Shown: positions 10,214-17,990 of the stretch, piece after piece
How the letters are laid out: each line of letters opens with the position of its first letter
Numbering within the stretch: the stretch's first letter is position 1
Assembly: GCA_018242725.1 (NCBI GenBank)
Contig: JAFEBI010000001.1
Span: forward strand, 253,008 to 317,007
DNA length: 64,000 nt
Source: Nitrospira sp.
Lineage (GTDB): Bacteria; Nitrospirota; Nitrospiria; Nitrospirales; Nitrospiraceae
Direction: 5' to 3'
Notes under the pieces: generated by a model
The model's database searches: none
Told to the model about the DNA's origin: nothing
The model's input: the letters and a program-made list of their open reading frames with translations, nothing else
Program-made: the position numbers and the translations under genes

Positions 10214-10969
10214 TTACCCGGCGTAGTCGTAAGTCAGATCGCGAGAGGGAACCAAGCGAATGTTGGTCAGGGTGCCTTGGGTGATGCCTGGGGCAAGTTC
10301 CTGCCAGATGTCCTCGGCCAACTCCTGGCCGGTCACGGACTGGCGCTGCAGGGCCACCGACAGGTCCTTGTGGTCGAGTTTCGCAATCACTCTGTCCCTG
10401 ACCAGCTGATCCAATGCCCCGATATCGGTCACCATGCCGGTCATCGGATCGATCGTGCCTCGAACCGTCACAAAACAATCCCACTCACGCCCTTCATGCC
10501 CAGGCTGGATCGCGTTAAACGAATACCGTTTCGTAATCGTCGCCCTGTTCGGACGATCTCCGACCGTCACTTCAGCATAGAGGTCTTCATCCTCACAGAG
10601 CCGAAGGGTATGGAGCGCCCCGATATCTCGTTGAACCGCAAACTTGTCCCATAGCACATGCGCGAAATTTTCCGAGGTGGGAATACGATCCTTGAAATAG
10701 GCCATGTCGAGATTGAGATTCTTGTGGTCGAATTCCTCAATCACATCCAACATCACCCGCTTGAGATCGAACAGATTGACCACCATGCCGTTCGTGGGGT
10801 CGATGTCACCAGAAACGGTCAGTTCAATCATGTAGTTATGGCCGTGCGCCGGCGGATTGTAGCAACGGCCGAAAGCCGCTCGGTTCTTCGCCTCGTCCCA
10901 TTCCGGACGGATGTAGCGGTGGGCCGCGGCGAACTCGATCCGTTTGGTCAGTAAAACAGGAGGCATCAT
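10214..10969 (-). CDS. Tandem 6-pyruvoyl-tetrahydropterin synthase/QueD-like protein
   Basis: The 251-aa protein is about twice a QueD domain. The first half (residues 1-130) has the PTPS hallmarks: F-x-A-A-H-R near 13-18, the zinc-ligand H-G-H-N-Y near 42-46, a D-H-K-N-L motif and P-T-S-E-N. The second half repeats the fold (T-x-R-G-T-I-D-P-M-T-G-M-V, L-D-H-K-D-L, V-T-G-Q-E-L-A) but lacks the zinc histidines, having FNAIQPG and REWDC in their places. PTPS-family enzymes act on dihydroneopterin triphosphate in queuosine, preQ0 or pterin synthesis. One active and one degenerate half suggests a fused pseudo-dimer. It is last in a minus-strand run with DUF3501, an Fe-S protein and rubrerythrin. 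Two consecutive ATGs (10969, 10966) have no Shine-Dalgarno box. Confidence 0.82.
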   Translation of the reverse strand: MMPPVLLTKRIEFAAAHRYIRPEWDEAKNRAAFGRCYNPPAHGHNYMIELTVSGDIDPTNGMVVNLFDLKRVMLDVIEEFDHKNLNLDMAYFKDRIPTSENFAHVLWDKFAVQRDIGALHTLRLCEDEDLYAEVTVGDRPNRATITKRYSFNAIQPGHEGREWDCFVTVRGTIDPMTGMVTDIGALDQLVRDRVIAKLDHKDLSVALQRQSVTGQELAEDIWQELAPGITQGTLTNIRLVPSRDLTYDYAG

Positions 10970-10974
10970 TTTTC

Positions 10975-10995
10975 AGTGCTGAGTGCTGAGTGCTG
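10975..10995. repeat. Tandem heptamer array in the leader of the QueD-like gene
   Basis: Three perfect copies of AGTGCTG (ACTCAGC-type on the coding strand) plus a partial fourth stand 5 bases before the ATG of the minus-strand gene, exactly where a ribosome-binding site would be expected. Changes in copy number would alter the leader. Confidence 0.85.
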
Positions 10996-11037
10996 AGTTG
11001 CAAAACGGAAGGATGGCCTATTCACAAATTCACCGTG

Positions 11038-11619
11038 TCACTTCAAGTCTGAAAGCCATTCTTCTCTCATGCTGCCTGACACCGGCACTTCATGGCAATA
11101 GACACCGTGGCTGACACGAATCGTCACAGACTTGGTGAGATTCGCGATGGCAGCTCGCATCAAGGCACTGGGGCGAAATCGTACGAAGTGCACCGCGCTG
11201 ATTTTTGTCTCGTGACTATGGCCGCCTTCGAACTCACCGAAGACTTCCTCCCCATCGGCCACGATGGACACCTTCTCGCCATGATCCAGCCCCATAAATT
11301 CATCGAGCCGTTCCTTGATATTCGCTTCGTCGGTAATCTCGATCAAGAGCGTCGCGCTCAATTCACCGGGTGCCGGGAGGATGGCATTGTACACGTCCAA
11401 CTCGTCCTGAATCTTCGCCGGATCAAAAATCCGTTCGACGCGGACCATTTCCTGAATCTGGAATTGCAACGTCCGCCGATTCTCAAAGACCAAGGTGATC
11501 CACGGGCCGACTGAAATACGCCGCCTCTGTTTGAGAGCGATGATGTTGGCCCGAAAGCCTTCACGTTGCTTTTCGTACTCTTCGTAAGGAATCAGGTCGG
11601 CTGAAGTCAGTGTCTGCAC
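11038..11619 (-). CDS. DUF3501 family protein
   Basis: The 193-aa soluble protein starts at GTG with only a weak ribosome-binding site. I recognise the family by its opening (LTSADLIPYEEYEKQREG), the R-R-R-I-x-V-G-P-W-I-T-L-V-F-E-N-R-x-T segment, and the H-x-H-E-T-K-I-S-A-V-H-F-V-R-F end region. Its biochemical function is unknown. DUF3501 genes repeatedly occur next to rubrerythrin and a GlpC-like Fe-S oxidoreductase, as here (54 bases downstream of the latter), so a role in peroxide or redox stress with those two proteins is inferred. There is no signal peptide or transmembrane segment. Confidence 0.85.
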   Translation of the reverse strand: MQTLTSADLIPYEEYEKQREGFRANIIALKQRRRISVGPWITLVFENRRTLQFQIQEMVRVERIFDPAKIQDELDVYNAILPAPGELSATLLIEITDEANIKERLDEFMGLDHGEKVSIVADGEEVFGEFEGGHSHETKISAVHFVRFRPSALMRAAIANLTKSVTIRVSHGVYCHEVPVSGSMREEWLSDLK

Positions 11620-11673
11620 GGATAGACTCTCGCTTCCTCAACTACTCGTAAGAACCGAACTCTCGCCGCTCGC

Positions 11674-12954
11674 TCACCCCTCGGAGGGAAGCCCATAGGC
11701 ATCCCGCACAATCTGGATCGGATGTCGCACGGTCTTCTCCGGCATCTGAGCGGTGGCCCCGGCCTGCTCCAATTGTAACCCCGCCAATGGACAGTCGGAG
11801 GCGACAAGATCCGCGCTCGTCTGTTCGATCGCCCGCACCGCTTTGCCGGCTATCTTCATCGAGAGAGGGAAAAACTCAACCTTGGCCGACCAGGACCCAT
11901 CATGCCCTGAACATTGTTCGACGACTTCAACCTTCGCCCCAGCACACTCCATCAGTTCTTTCGATTTGAATCCGATGTTCTGATCTCGCAAATGACAGGG
12001 AATCTGATAGGCGACCGTCCCCGGTTTCTTTGTGAAGTCGGTCGCGAGTTCTCCCGCTTTCTTCATCTTCATGAGGTACTCGCAGATATCAAACGTCTTC
12101 TCAGCCACCTGCCTCGTCTGTTCATCGGGAAGGAGTTCCGGATACTCCCGCTTCAGCATCAAGCTACAACTCGCCGTCGGCACCACCACATCGTACCCCT
12201 TGATGACCCATGGGTACAATGAGGCGACATTGCTTCTGGCCGCCTGTTGGATGGCCTGGGTGTCGCCGACGTCGAAGTTCGGCATTCCGCAACAGCGCTG
12301 CTCCGGGAACACCACCTGCACACCGTTCTTTTCCAATACTTGCACTGTGGCCTTCCCGACATCCGTAACCTGTGCATTCACCAGGCAACTGGCAAACAGC
12401 GCCACTTTTCGAGTGGGTGGGTCAGCCGACGCCGTCTTGGCTCGACGCCCAAACCAGCGTGAAAATGTCTCCGACGAGAAGTGCAGAACCTGGCGGTCTT
12501 GGTGAATTCCGACGGTCCGCTGCAACACACGACGGACTATCTTGTTGCGCAAGAAGCTATTCGTGATCGAAGCAGTCGCGCTGCCCAGCTTCCCGATGGC
12601 ATCCGTCATGATGAGCAGACGATCCCGCCATCGAACCCCTCGTTCCGCAGCCAGTCGCTTCTTCCAGGCGACCATCAAATGCGGAAAGTCGATTTCGTAG
12701 TGATGGGGAGGCGTATAGGGGCAATGGTTGAAACAGAGCTTGCAGTAGTAGCATTCATCGACCACCTGATGATGGTCGGTGGGACTAAGCTTTGAGACGT
12801 CACCTTCGTACACATCAATGCGGTCCAGCAGCGTGTTGAAGGACGGACAGAGGTTAAAGCAGCGCCGGCAGCCGTCACAGACCTCATAGATCCGCAACGT
12901 CTCTTTCTCCAGCTGCTTGGCGTCGATGGAGGAAATCAGGCTGATGCCCTTCAT
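11674..12954 (-). CDS. Two-[4Fe-4S] Fe-S oxidoreductase (GlpC/HdrD-like, CCG domains)
   Basis: I use ATG 12954 (426 aa), since the longer frame starts at TTG with no ribosome site. Two ferredoxin-type motifs bind [4Fe-4S] clusters: C26-x2-C29-x2-C32-x3-C36-P and C68-x2-C71-x2-C74-x3-C78-P. Two cysteine-rich CCG-type domains follow (RCCGMPNF, PCHLRDQN, CSGHDGSW, CPLAG), as in GlpC, heterodisulfide reductase HdrD and lactate-utilisation proteins. There is no flavin or substrate domain, so it should pass electrons between partners at or near the membrane. Upstream is rubrerythrin and downstream DUF3501; a plausible job is feeding electrons to peroxide reduction. Annotating it as a glycerol-3-phosphate dehydrogenase subunit would be unsupported because no GlpA or GlpB is nearby. 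Confidence 0.88.
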   Translation of the reverse strand: MKGISLISSIDAKQLEKETLRIYEVCDGCRRCFNLCPSFNTLLDRIDVYEGDVSKLSPTDHHQVVDECYYCKLCFNHCPYTPPHHYEIDFPHLMVAWKKRLAAERGVRWRDRLLIMTDAIGKLGSATASITNSFLRNKIVRRVLQRTVGIHQDRQVLHFSSETFSRWFGRRAKTASADPPTRKVALFASCLVNAQVTDVGKATVQVLEKNGVQVVFPEQRCCGMPNFDVGDTQAIQQAARSNVASLYPWVIKGYDVVVPTASCSLMLKREYPELLPDEQTRQVAEKTFDICEYLMKMKKAGELATDFTKKPGTVAYQIPCHLRDQNIGFKSKELMECAGAKVEVVEQCSGHDGSWSAKVEFFPLSMKIAGKAVRAIEQTSADLVASDCPLAGLQLEQAGATAQMPEKTVRHPIQIVRDAYGLPSEG

Positions 12955-13053
12955 GATTCGTCTCTCGGAAAACAATCAGCGGCCAGCTCTCGCCGACGGA
13001 CTCTCGCCACATCGCCGAGAACTGGCCGCTGAACATGGGCTGATGCGTGCGCG

Positions 13054-13479
13054 TTACCCCTTCAGAGTATCCAATCCTTTTTGAAACCGATTGGCGTGAG
13101 ACCGTTCAGCTTTCGCCAGAGTTTCAAACCATTCGGCCAATTCAGGGAATCCTTCATCCCGTGCGGTCTTGGCCATTCCCGGGTACATTTGCGTATATTC
13201 GTAGGTTTCGCCCTCGATGGCCGACTTGAGATTCGCGTCCGTGTTACCGATCGGCACACCCGTCGCCGGGTCTCCGACTTCCTTCAAGAAGTCCAGATGG
13301 CCGAAAGCATGACCGGTTTCCGCCTCTGAGGTGTCTCGAAAGAGACCACCGACATCAGGATACCCTTCGATATCCGCCCGCCGAGCGAAATAAAGATACC
13401 GGCGGTTGGCTTGTGACTCACCGGCAAACGCATGCTTCAGATTGTCGTGACTTTTTGTCCCTTTCAAGCTCTTTCCCAT
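13054..13479 (-). CDS. Rubrerythrin-like diiron protein without rubredoxin domain
   Basis: This 141-aa four-helix ferritin-like protein carries diiron ligands E21 ([10 protein letters not shown]), E-x-x-H in [10 protein letters not shown], and E-x-x-H in [10 protein letters not shown]. Classic rubrerythrin adds a C-terminal rubredoxin with CxxC pairs; that domain is absent. It would reduce hydrogen peroxide in the cytoplasm using an external electron donor, possibly the Fe-S protein encoded directly downstream. A strong GAGGAGGAT ribosome site precedes the ATG. It leads the four-gene minus-strand set. No clear Fur or PerR box is visible upstream. Confidence 0.9.
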   Translation of the reverse strand: MGKSLKGTKSHDNLKHAFAGESQANRRYLYFARRADIEGYPDVGGLFRDTSEAETGHAFGHLDFLKEVGDPATGVPIGNTDANLKSAIEGETYEYTQMYPGMAKTARDEGFPELAEWFETLAKAERSHANRFQKGLDTLKG

Positions 13480-13705
13480 ATCATCCTCCTCGTTGTTCGA
13501 AGGCCCACCCTTCCCCTGCGAATATTATCGTCGCTGGAAACTGCCCGGTAAGATAGCGCAGCCGTCATCAGAGGTTCAAGAGGCTTTCCACCCTTTGCCG
13601 GCCGGTACCGCGTGCTGGACAGATCGACTCGCCGGTCGATGAGTATTGACACGGCTGAGTGTTATAATGAATTGTTATTGTCCTGACGTATCAGAAATCT
13701 TCCAT

Positions 13706-14209
13706 ATGAGGCTCTTCGTGAAAACCCTTCTGCTTCATGGCTTCTACCACTCTGTCGGTGTGATGTCGCTGTTCGTCCTGTTGCTCTCCGGTTGCGCACA
13801 AGATTCGTATCAACGGAGAGCAGATGTGATGAAGAATCACGTCGGAAACTTCTACAGCCACTTGAAGGCCAATCGAGTGGGGTCGGCTGTTCATGAAAAC
13901 GAACAGATTGAACTCATGGCCGACCAGATGGCGGACAGGGTCAAGACGCGTGGTCAGATGGGAGGAGCCGGGCAAGTCGAACGCGAGTTCGCGCTGATGA
14001 AGACTGCTCGAGATACGGCCGCTCAAAACTGGATCGCATTGGGACAATATTTCGCGATCAAGCAGGAGCCGGACAGAGCCCGTGCCGCCTATCAACGCGT
14101 CATCGATACCTATACGGATCCGACGGAACGCGCCTACCGGGAGCAAGCCGTTCGTGCGTTGAAAGATCTGGATATCGTCTCGGCGCCTTCGAGCGATTCG
14201 ACTCGCTGA
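13706..14209 (+). CDS. Putative lipoprotein with TPR-like helical tail
   Basis: The likely start is ATG 13706 (167 aa) because it places the hydrophobic segment at the N-terminus; the frame is open further upstream from 13646. A lipobox LLSGC gives a lipidated cysteine at residue 30, so an envelope location is likely. ATG 13763 (MSLFVLLLSGC) would give a more typical signal length. The mature part is helical and charged, and its end (AAQNWIALGQYFAIKQEPDRARAAYQ) resembles one or two tetratricopeptide units. No specific function is recognised. A second lipoprotein gene follows 53 bases later on the same strand, so the two may be co-transcribed. Confidence 0.7.
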   Translation: MRLFVKTLLLHGFYHSVGVMSLFVLLLSGCAQDSYQRRADVMKNHVGNFYSHLKANRVGSAVHENEQIELMADQMADRVKTRGQMGGAGQVEREFALMKTARDTAAQNWIALGQYFAIKQEPDRARAAYQRVIDTYTDPTERAYREQAVRALKDLDIVSAPSSDSTR

Positions 14210-14262
14210 TCACGCAGATCCGAACGTTGTCCGGAGAGCGCCGCTTGCCTGATCCCTCAGCC

Positions 14263-14820
14263 ATGAGACCATCACCGCTCCGTCGCGTACTCCTGCTGAC
14301 GCTCTGCCTGGTATCAACCGGATGTGTCCATCGCATTCATGTGACGCCGGTGCCGACAAGCGCGCCGTCCAGCACCATCCCTCGAGACCTCCGGGTCACG
14401 CTGAGCCCGATTGCACTGGAAGGCGCGGACCATCGACCGGGCATCACGTTCCTGGACTGGCCTCATCGAGATTTGACGCAGGGAATCCTCGACTACCTGC
14501 GGCAACGAGGCACCTTTGCCTCCGTCTCGCCAGAATCAGGAGACCTTTCGCTTCACATCGTCACCAAACTAGCGCTGAGTTCTCGGCGAGGCCTCTATCA
14601 CTACCGGATTATCCTACAGGCGGATATGCGTGAAGCTTCAGGGCTGATCAAGTCCTATCTCACGGAACAGATCGCGGCAGGATCATCGGTCCGGTGGGTG
14701 ACGGCTTCTGATCGTCACCCGATTGAAACCGCATTGCAGTCGGCGTTGGAAGACTTACTGGGGAAGATTGAGGCGGACCGATCACTCTATCTTAACGACA
14801 CGACGCGATCACCGTCCTAA
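14263..14820 (+). CDS. Putative outer-membrane lipoprotein
   Basis: From ATG 14263 the 185-aa product has a basic N-terminus (RPSPLRR), a hydrophobic stretch and lipobox LVSTGC with C21 as the acylated residue. After a Ser/Thr/Pro linker comes a compact domain with I-A-L-E-G-A-D, a central strand pair and an amphipathic C-terminal helix, similar in outline to small outer-membrane lipoproteins that act in envelope assembly, but I cannot assign a family. It lies behind another lipoprotein gene and ends 33 bases from the convergent MarR gene. No clear Shine-Dalgarno box precedes this ATG, so the start is provisional. Confidence 0.65.
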   Translation: MRPSPLRRVLLLTLCLVSTGCVHRIHVTPVPTSAPSSTIPRDLRVTLSPIALEGADHRPGITFLDWPHRDLTQGILDYLRQRGTFASVSPESGDLSLHIVTKLALSSRRGLYHYRIILQADMREASGLIKSYLTEQIAAGSSVRWVTASDRHPIETALQSALEDLLGKIEADRSLYLNDTTRSPS

Positions 14821-14853
14821 TCGCACGAAAACAGACCACCCTCAGCCGAACCG

Positions 14854-15531
14854 TCACATCTGTGCTACTTGAGCCTGCGGCTCAATGTGGCCGGCATCTC
14901 CATGCTGATCGAGACCGTCCTTGGACGCTTCAACATACTCATGACAATCGAGACGGAACGCTTGGTCTCCGAATGCGACATTGAAAAAGTTGCAACGGTG
15001 GGGCAGACCAGCCTCTTTATTGATGTTCGGCCGAAAGTGTTCGCATGACACACACATACGCGCGACCGGGATCTCTCCTTGCAATTGAAGGGCGCGAATC
15101 AGTTTCACGAGCGTCCCAAGGAGTGCCACTTGTTCCTGGGCGGAGAGATTCTCGGTGGCCGAGGCCAGAATTTCCGGCCATCGGTTTTCCACATGACCCG
15201 CTTTGGCCCCAAGGGCCGTTAGGTGTACCGTCACAACGCGATTGTCGAGCTCGCGACGGCGCCGACGAACGAACCGTTTCTGTTCCAGTGTTCTGATCAC
15301 CTCGGACGCGGTGGGTAACTTGACCGAGAGCTCCCGAGCGATGGTCGAGACCGTAGCCGAATGGTTCGGTCGAGATCGCAGGAACGTCAGCACCTGAATT
15401 TGCAAGGGACCAATCCCCTGTCTCCCCTTCCGCCTCCAGGTTCGGCTCTTCATCGCCAGACCGATTTTTGAAAGTCCCGTCACCAAACGATCAGGGAGCG
15501 AGTCCTGGTCGATCGTTGTTACCGCTGTCAT
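14854..15531 (-). CDS. MarR-family regulator with C-terminal four-cysteine motif
   Basis: ATG 15531 follows a strong GAGAGGAGGGG box, giving 225 aa. Residues 15-150 form a MarR winged helix (IQVLTFLRSRPN, STIARELSV, PTASEVIRTLEQKRFVRR with the basic wing RRRELDNR). After it comes a tail with C160-x2-C163-x16-C180-x15-C196 (MCVSC, HRCNF, LDCHEY). The cysteine set could hold zinc or an iron-sulfur cluster, or act as a redox switch. Such tails occur in a subset of MarR proteins; their ligand is not something I can state. A pair of 14-base direct repeats 24 bases upstream probably forms its operator. The regulated genes are unknown; autoregulation is the simplest reading. Confidence 0.85.
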   Translation of the reverse strand: MTAVTTIDQDSLPDRLVTGLSKIGLAMKSRTWRRKGRQGIGPLQIQVLTFLRSRPNHSATVSTIARELSVKLPTASEVIRTLEQKRFVRRRRRELDNRVVTVHLTALGAKAGHVENRWPEILASATENLSAQEQVALLGTLVKLIRALQLQGEIPVARMCVSCEHFRPNINKEAGLPHRCNFFNVAFGDQAFRLDCHEYVEASKDGLDQHGDAGHIEPQAQVAQM

Positions 15532-15554
15532 AACTACCCCTCCTCTCCCTATTA

Positions 15555-15589
15555 GTTCGGCAATCGGCACTAGTTGTTCGGCAATCGGC
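15555..15589. promoter_or_regulatory. Direct-repeat operator candidate upstream of the MarR gene
   Basis: GTTCGGCAATCGGC occurs at 15555-15568 and again at 15576-15589, exactly 21 bases (two helical turns) apart. This spacing puts two bound dimers on one face of the DNA. It lies just upstream of the ribosome site of the MarR gene, so autoregulation is likely. Confidence 0.6.
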
Positions 15590-15668
15590 CGGAGGGTAGT
15601 CTATTGTCCCGTCTTCCTTCCCGTCAAGCCTGTTTCGCGCTCCAGAAGCCATCCCCTACTTTTGTTTT

Positions 15669-16526
15669 TCAGCGGACGACGAGCACGCCGCAGTGCGCAT
15701 GTTGAACCACACGAGTGGACACGCTGCCAAGTAGGACACGGCCGATCGCGCCCAGTCCTTTCGCGCCGGTCACGATCAGGTCTGCTTTGTTTTTCTTGGC
15801 CACGGTCAGAATCTCATCAGCCGGCTTCCCCAGCCTCACGGCTTCACGTATTTGAAAGCCTGATTTCGCGAGCTTATCCCCATAGCGCTGCACCAAACCC
15901 TTCCCGATCTCCCTCACCTCTGGATATTTCAAAAATGGCATGGCGTGCACGATGGTGACCAGCACCGGTTCGCGGTCCGGACCATCGGGAGCCGGATTGA
16001 TCGTACGAAGCAGAAACTTGACCGCCTTATCCGAAGCGGCCGACCCATCGATCGCCAGGATCAGATGTCGGACAGGCCGGGGAGGTTCTTTCACCACCAG
16101 GACAGAACAAGAAGCATGGTGAATGGCGTGGTTCGAGATGCTGCCCAGCATGAAGCGGTCCAAGGCATCCAACCCTCGGGATCCGATCGACAAGAGCCCG
16201 ATTCCACGCTGTGCATGCTTCATGATCGTGGCCGCCACCGCGCCGCGGTCGATTGTCACCGTCCCGCTCAAGCCGAGCGTCGACAACAAGCTCTCCGAGT
16301 CCTTTTTCACCGCCTGCGCTGCGGCCTCCAGCCTCTTCACTTCAGACTGAATATACCGTTCCGTCCCGACGATGACCGGTTGGATCATGAAGGGAGTCCG
16401 GAGGCTCGCCGCATCGACGACATGCAGGATCCGGACGACCGGCTGCACCGTAAACGGGATCTCCGCCAACCATTCCATCGCCCATCGTCCATGCTTCGAT
16501 CCGTCAGTTGCCGCAAGAATCTTCAT
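15669..16526 (-). CDS. Universal stress protein, tandem UspA domains
   Basis: The 285-aa protein has two UspA folds. Domain 1 (1-145) opens MKILAATDGS and has the nucleotide motif G-x2-G-x9-G-S in GSRGLDALDRFMLGS. Domain 2 (about 150-285) opens with ILAIDGS and ends with GAKGLGAIGRVLLGS. Both motifs are intact, so both halves may bind ATP. It is the last gene of a minus-strand series that also contains PPi-type phosphofructokinase (41 bases upstream), two more Usp genes and a cupredoxin. Tandem Usp proteins commonly rise under hypoxia, starvation or stationary phase; the exact role here is unknown. Confidence 0.92.
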   Translation of the reverse strand: MKILAATDGSKHGRWAMEWLAEIPFTVQPVVRILHVVDAASLRTPFMIQPVIVGTERYIQSEVKRLEAAAQAVKKDSESLLSTLGLSGTVTIDRGAVAATIMKHAQRGIGLLSIGSRGLDALDRFMLGSISNHAIHHASCSVLVVKEPPRPVRHLILAIDGSAASDKAVKFLLRTINPAPDGPDREPVLVTIVHAMPFLKYPEVREIGKGLVQRYGDKLAKSGFQIREAVRLGKPADEILTVAKKNKADLIVTGAKGLGAIGRVLLGSVSTRVVQHAHCGVLVVR

Positions 16527-16567
16527 GGCAGGATATCCTTTTCTGTCATCAACACACGTGCTGTTGC

Positions 16568-17815
16568 CTAGAGGACTGCTTTGAACCGATCTCGAAACGC
16601 ATCGACCGGCAAGTTCGCCAGCGTGGCATAGCGGCCCACAACATCCTGGCTCCTCAAGTCATCTTCACTGAGTCGAATCATATATTGCCGAGCGATGTGG
16701 TAGGACTGGGACTCAATCTCTACCATCCTGACCCTGGTCCGTCCAGTGGACGGATCCACCATTTGCTTGAATGGGATCGGAATAAACCGCCCGTTTTGAA
16801 TCGAGACCATGGCCGCTGTCCCACCGTCCAACAGATACTGAGCCGCGCAATATCCCAAGTCTCGGGTGTATTCGATATCGTAGGGGATCGGATCGGCGCA
16901 ACGGAGTTCATACCCGACATTCTTCGACACCACGGTGATCGACAATCCAAGCGCGCGAAGTTGCTTGGTCAGCTCCCGTCGTAAGACATCGCCGATATCG
17001 ACCTCCGTCATCCGTAAATGGCCATGCTCGTCATGTTCCACATGTTCGAGACCACCGAGTTCATGCGGATCAAGAATTTCGATCAGCCCTTCCGCCACCA
17101 CCGCAACGCCATCAGTCCGACCCTGTTCAAAACGCTTGATCATGGCCCCGAGCAACAGATCGACCACTCGTTGTAGTTTCACAGGCCGTTCACGAAACTC
17201 TTCCGGAATAATCGTCAGGGTGGCGCCTGCGGCCTTTCCAATCCCCAATGCCAGATGACCTGCCTTGCGTCCCATGGTCACGACCACATACCAACGAGTC
17301 GTCGTACGGGCGTCCACCATGAGATTCTTGACGATCTCGACCCCAACATGGCGCGCCGTTTGAAACCCGAACGTCGGGACACCATGGGGGAGATCCAAAT
17401 CATTGTCGATCGTCTTCGGAACGTGGACGATTTGAAGTCGCCCACCGGCTCGTTCCTCCAACTTCATAGCGGAAAACGCGGTGTCGTCTCCGCCGATCGT
17501 GACCAGCCTCGTGACGCCGAGCCGAGACAGAGAGAACAACACGTTATCAATCAGCTCCGAACTTTTTGTCGGGTTCGCGCGGGATGTGCCTAGATAAGAC
17601 CCACCTCGAAAATGAATCCGACTGACATCCTCGATCGAAAGCGGTCGTACCTGTCCTGTGCCGCCTTCCATGAGCCATTTGAATCCATCAATGATCCCCA
17701 GCACGTCCGCTCCCCCAAGAATGCTGCGGATCGTCGCTGCATTGATCACACTATTGATTCCGGGGGCAGGCCCGCCCCCGACCAGAATCCCGACTGTTGG
17801 GTGGTGCATCGTCAT
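16568..17815 (-). CDS. 6-phosphofructokinase, pyrophosphate-dependent type
   Basis: ATG 17815 follows an AGGAGG box (415 aa). Visible PFK motifs are GGGPAPGIN (13-21), GGDD (108-111), and PKTIDND (133-139), with D137 as catalytic base. Asp rather than Gly at the second position of the GGDD motif blocks ATP binding in the family and marks pyrophosphate as phosphoryl donor. PPi-PFK interconverts fructose 6-phosphate and fructose 1,6-bisphosphate reversibly, saving ATP in glycolysis. Its placement among universal stress proteins fits an energy-saving response. No other glycolytic gene is adjacent, although a glycogen-debranching-type glucosidase lies 28 kb away. Confidence 0.9.
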   Translation of the reverse strand: MTMHHPTVGILVGGGPAPGINSVINAATIRSILGGADVLGIIDGFKWLMEGGTGQVRPLSIEDVSRIHFRGGSYLGTSRANPTKSSELIDNVLFSLSRLGVTRLVTIGGDDTAFSAMKLEERAGGRLQIVHVPKTIDNDLDLPHGVPTFGFQTARHVGVEIVKNLMVDARTTTRWYVVVTMGRKAGHLALGIGKAAGATLTIIPEEFRERPVKLQRVVDLLLGAMIKRFEQGRTDGVAVVAEGLIEILDPHELGGLEHVEHDEHGHLRMTEVDIGDVLRRELTKQLRALGLSITVVSKNVGYELRCADPIPYDIEYTRDLGYCAAQYLLDGGTAAMVSIQNGRFIPIPFKQMVDPSTGRTRVRMVEIESQSYHIARQYMIRLSEDDLRSQDVVGRYATLANLPVDAFRDRFKAVL

Positions 17816-17990
17816 CTGTTCCTCCTGCCTGCTGTTTCTATGTCGCCTTAAGGTGTGCGGCATGGTTGTATACTCCACCATCTCGAGATGGCAAGCGCTG
17901 AGACGTCGGTCTCCACAGAACCATTCCAGTGAATGAGTGGTTGGTTACGACGGAACAGGACAGACAGGCCTCGTTGGGTAGCAAGGCAGA

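Noticed and set aside
10169-10954. Plus-strand frames of 161 and 98 codons
   Set aside because: They are mirror frames of the QueD-like gene, which has clear motifs on the minus strand.
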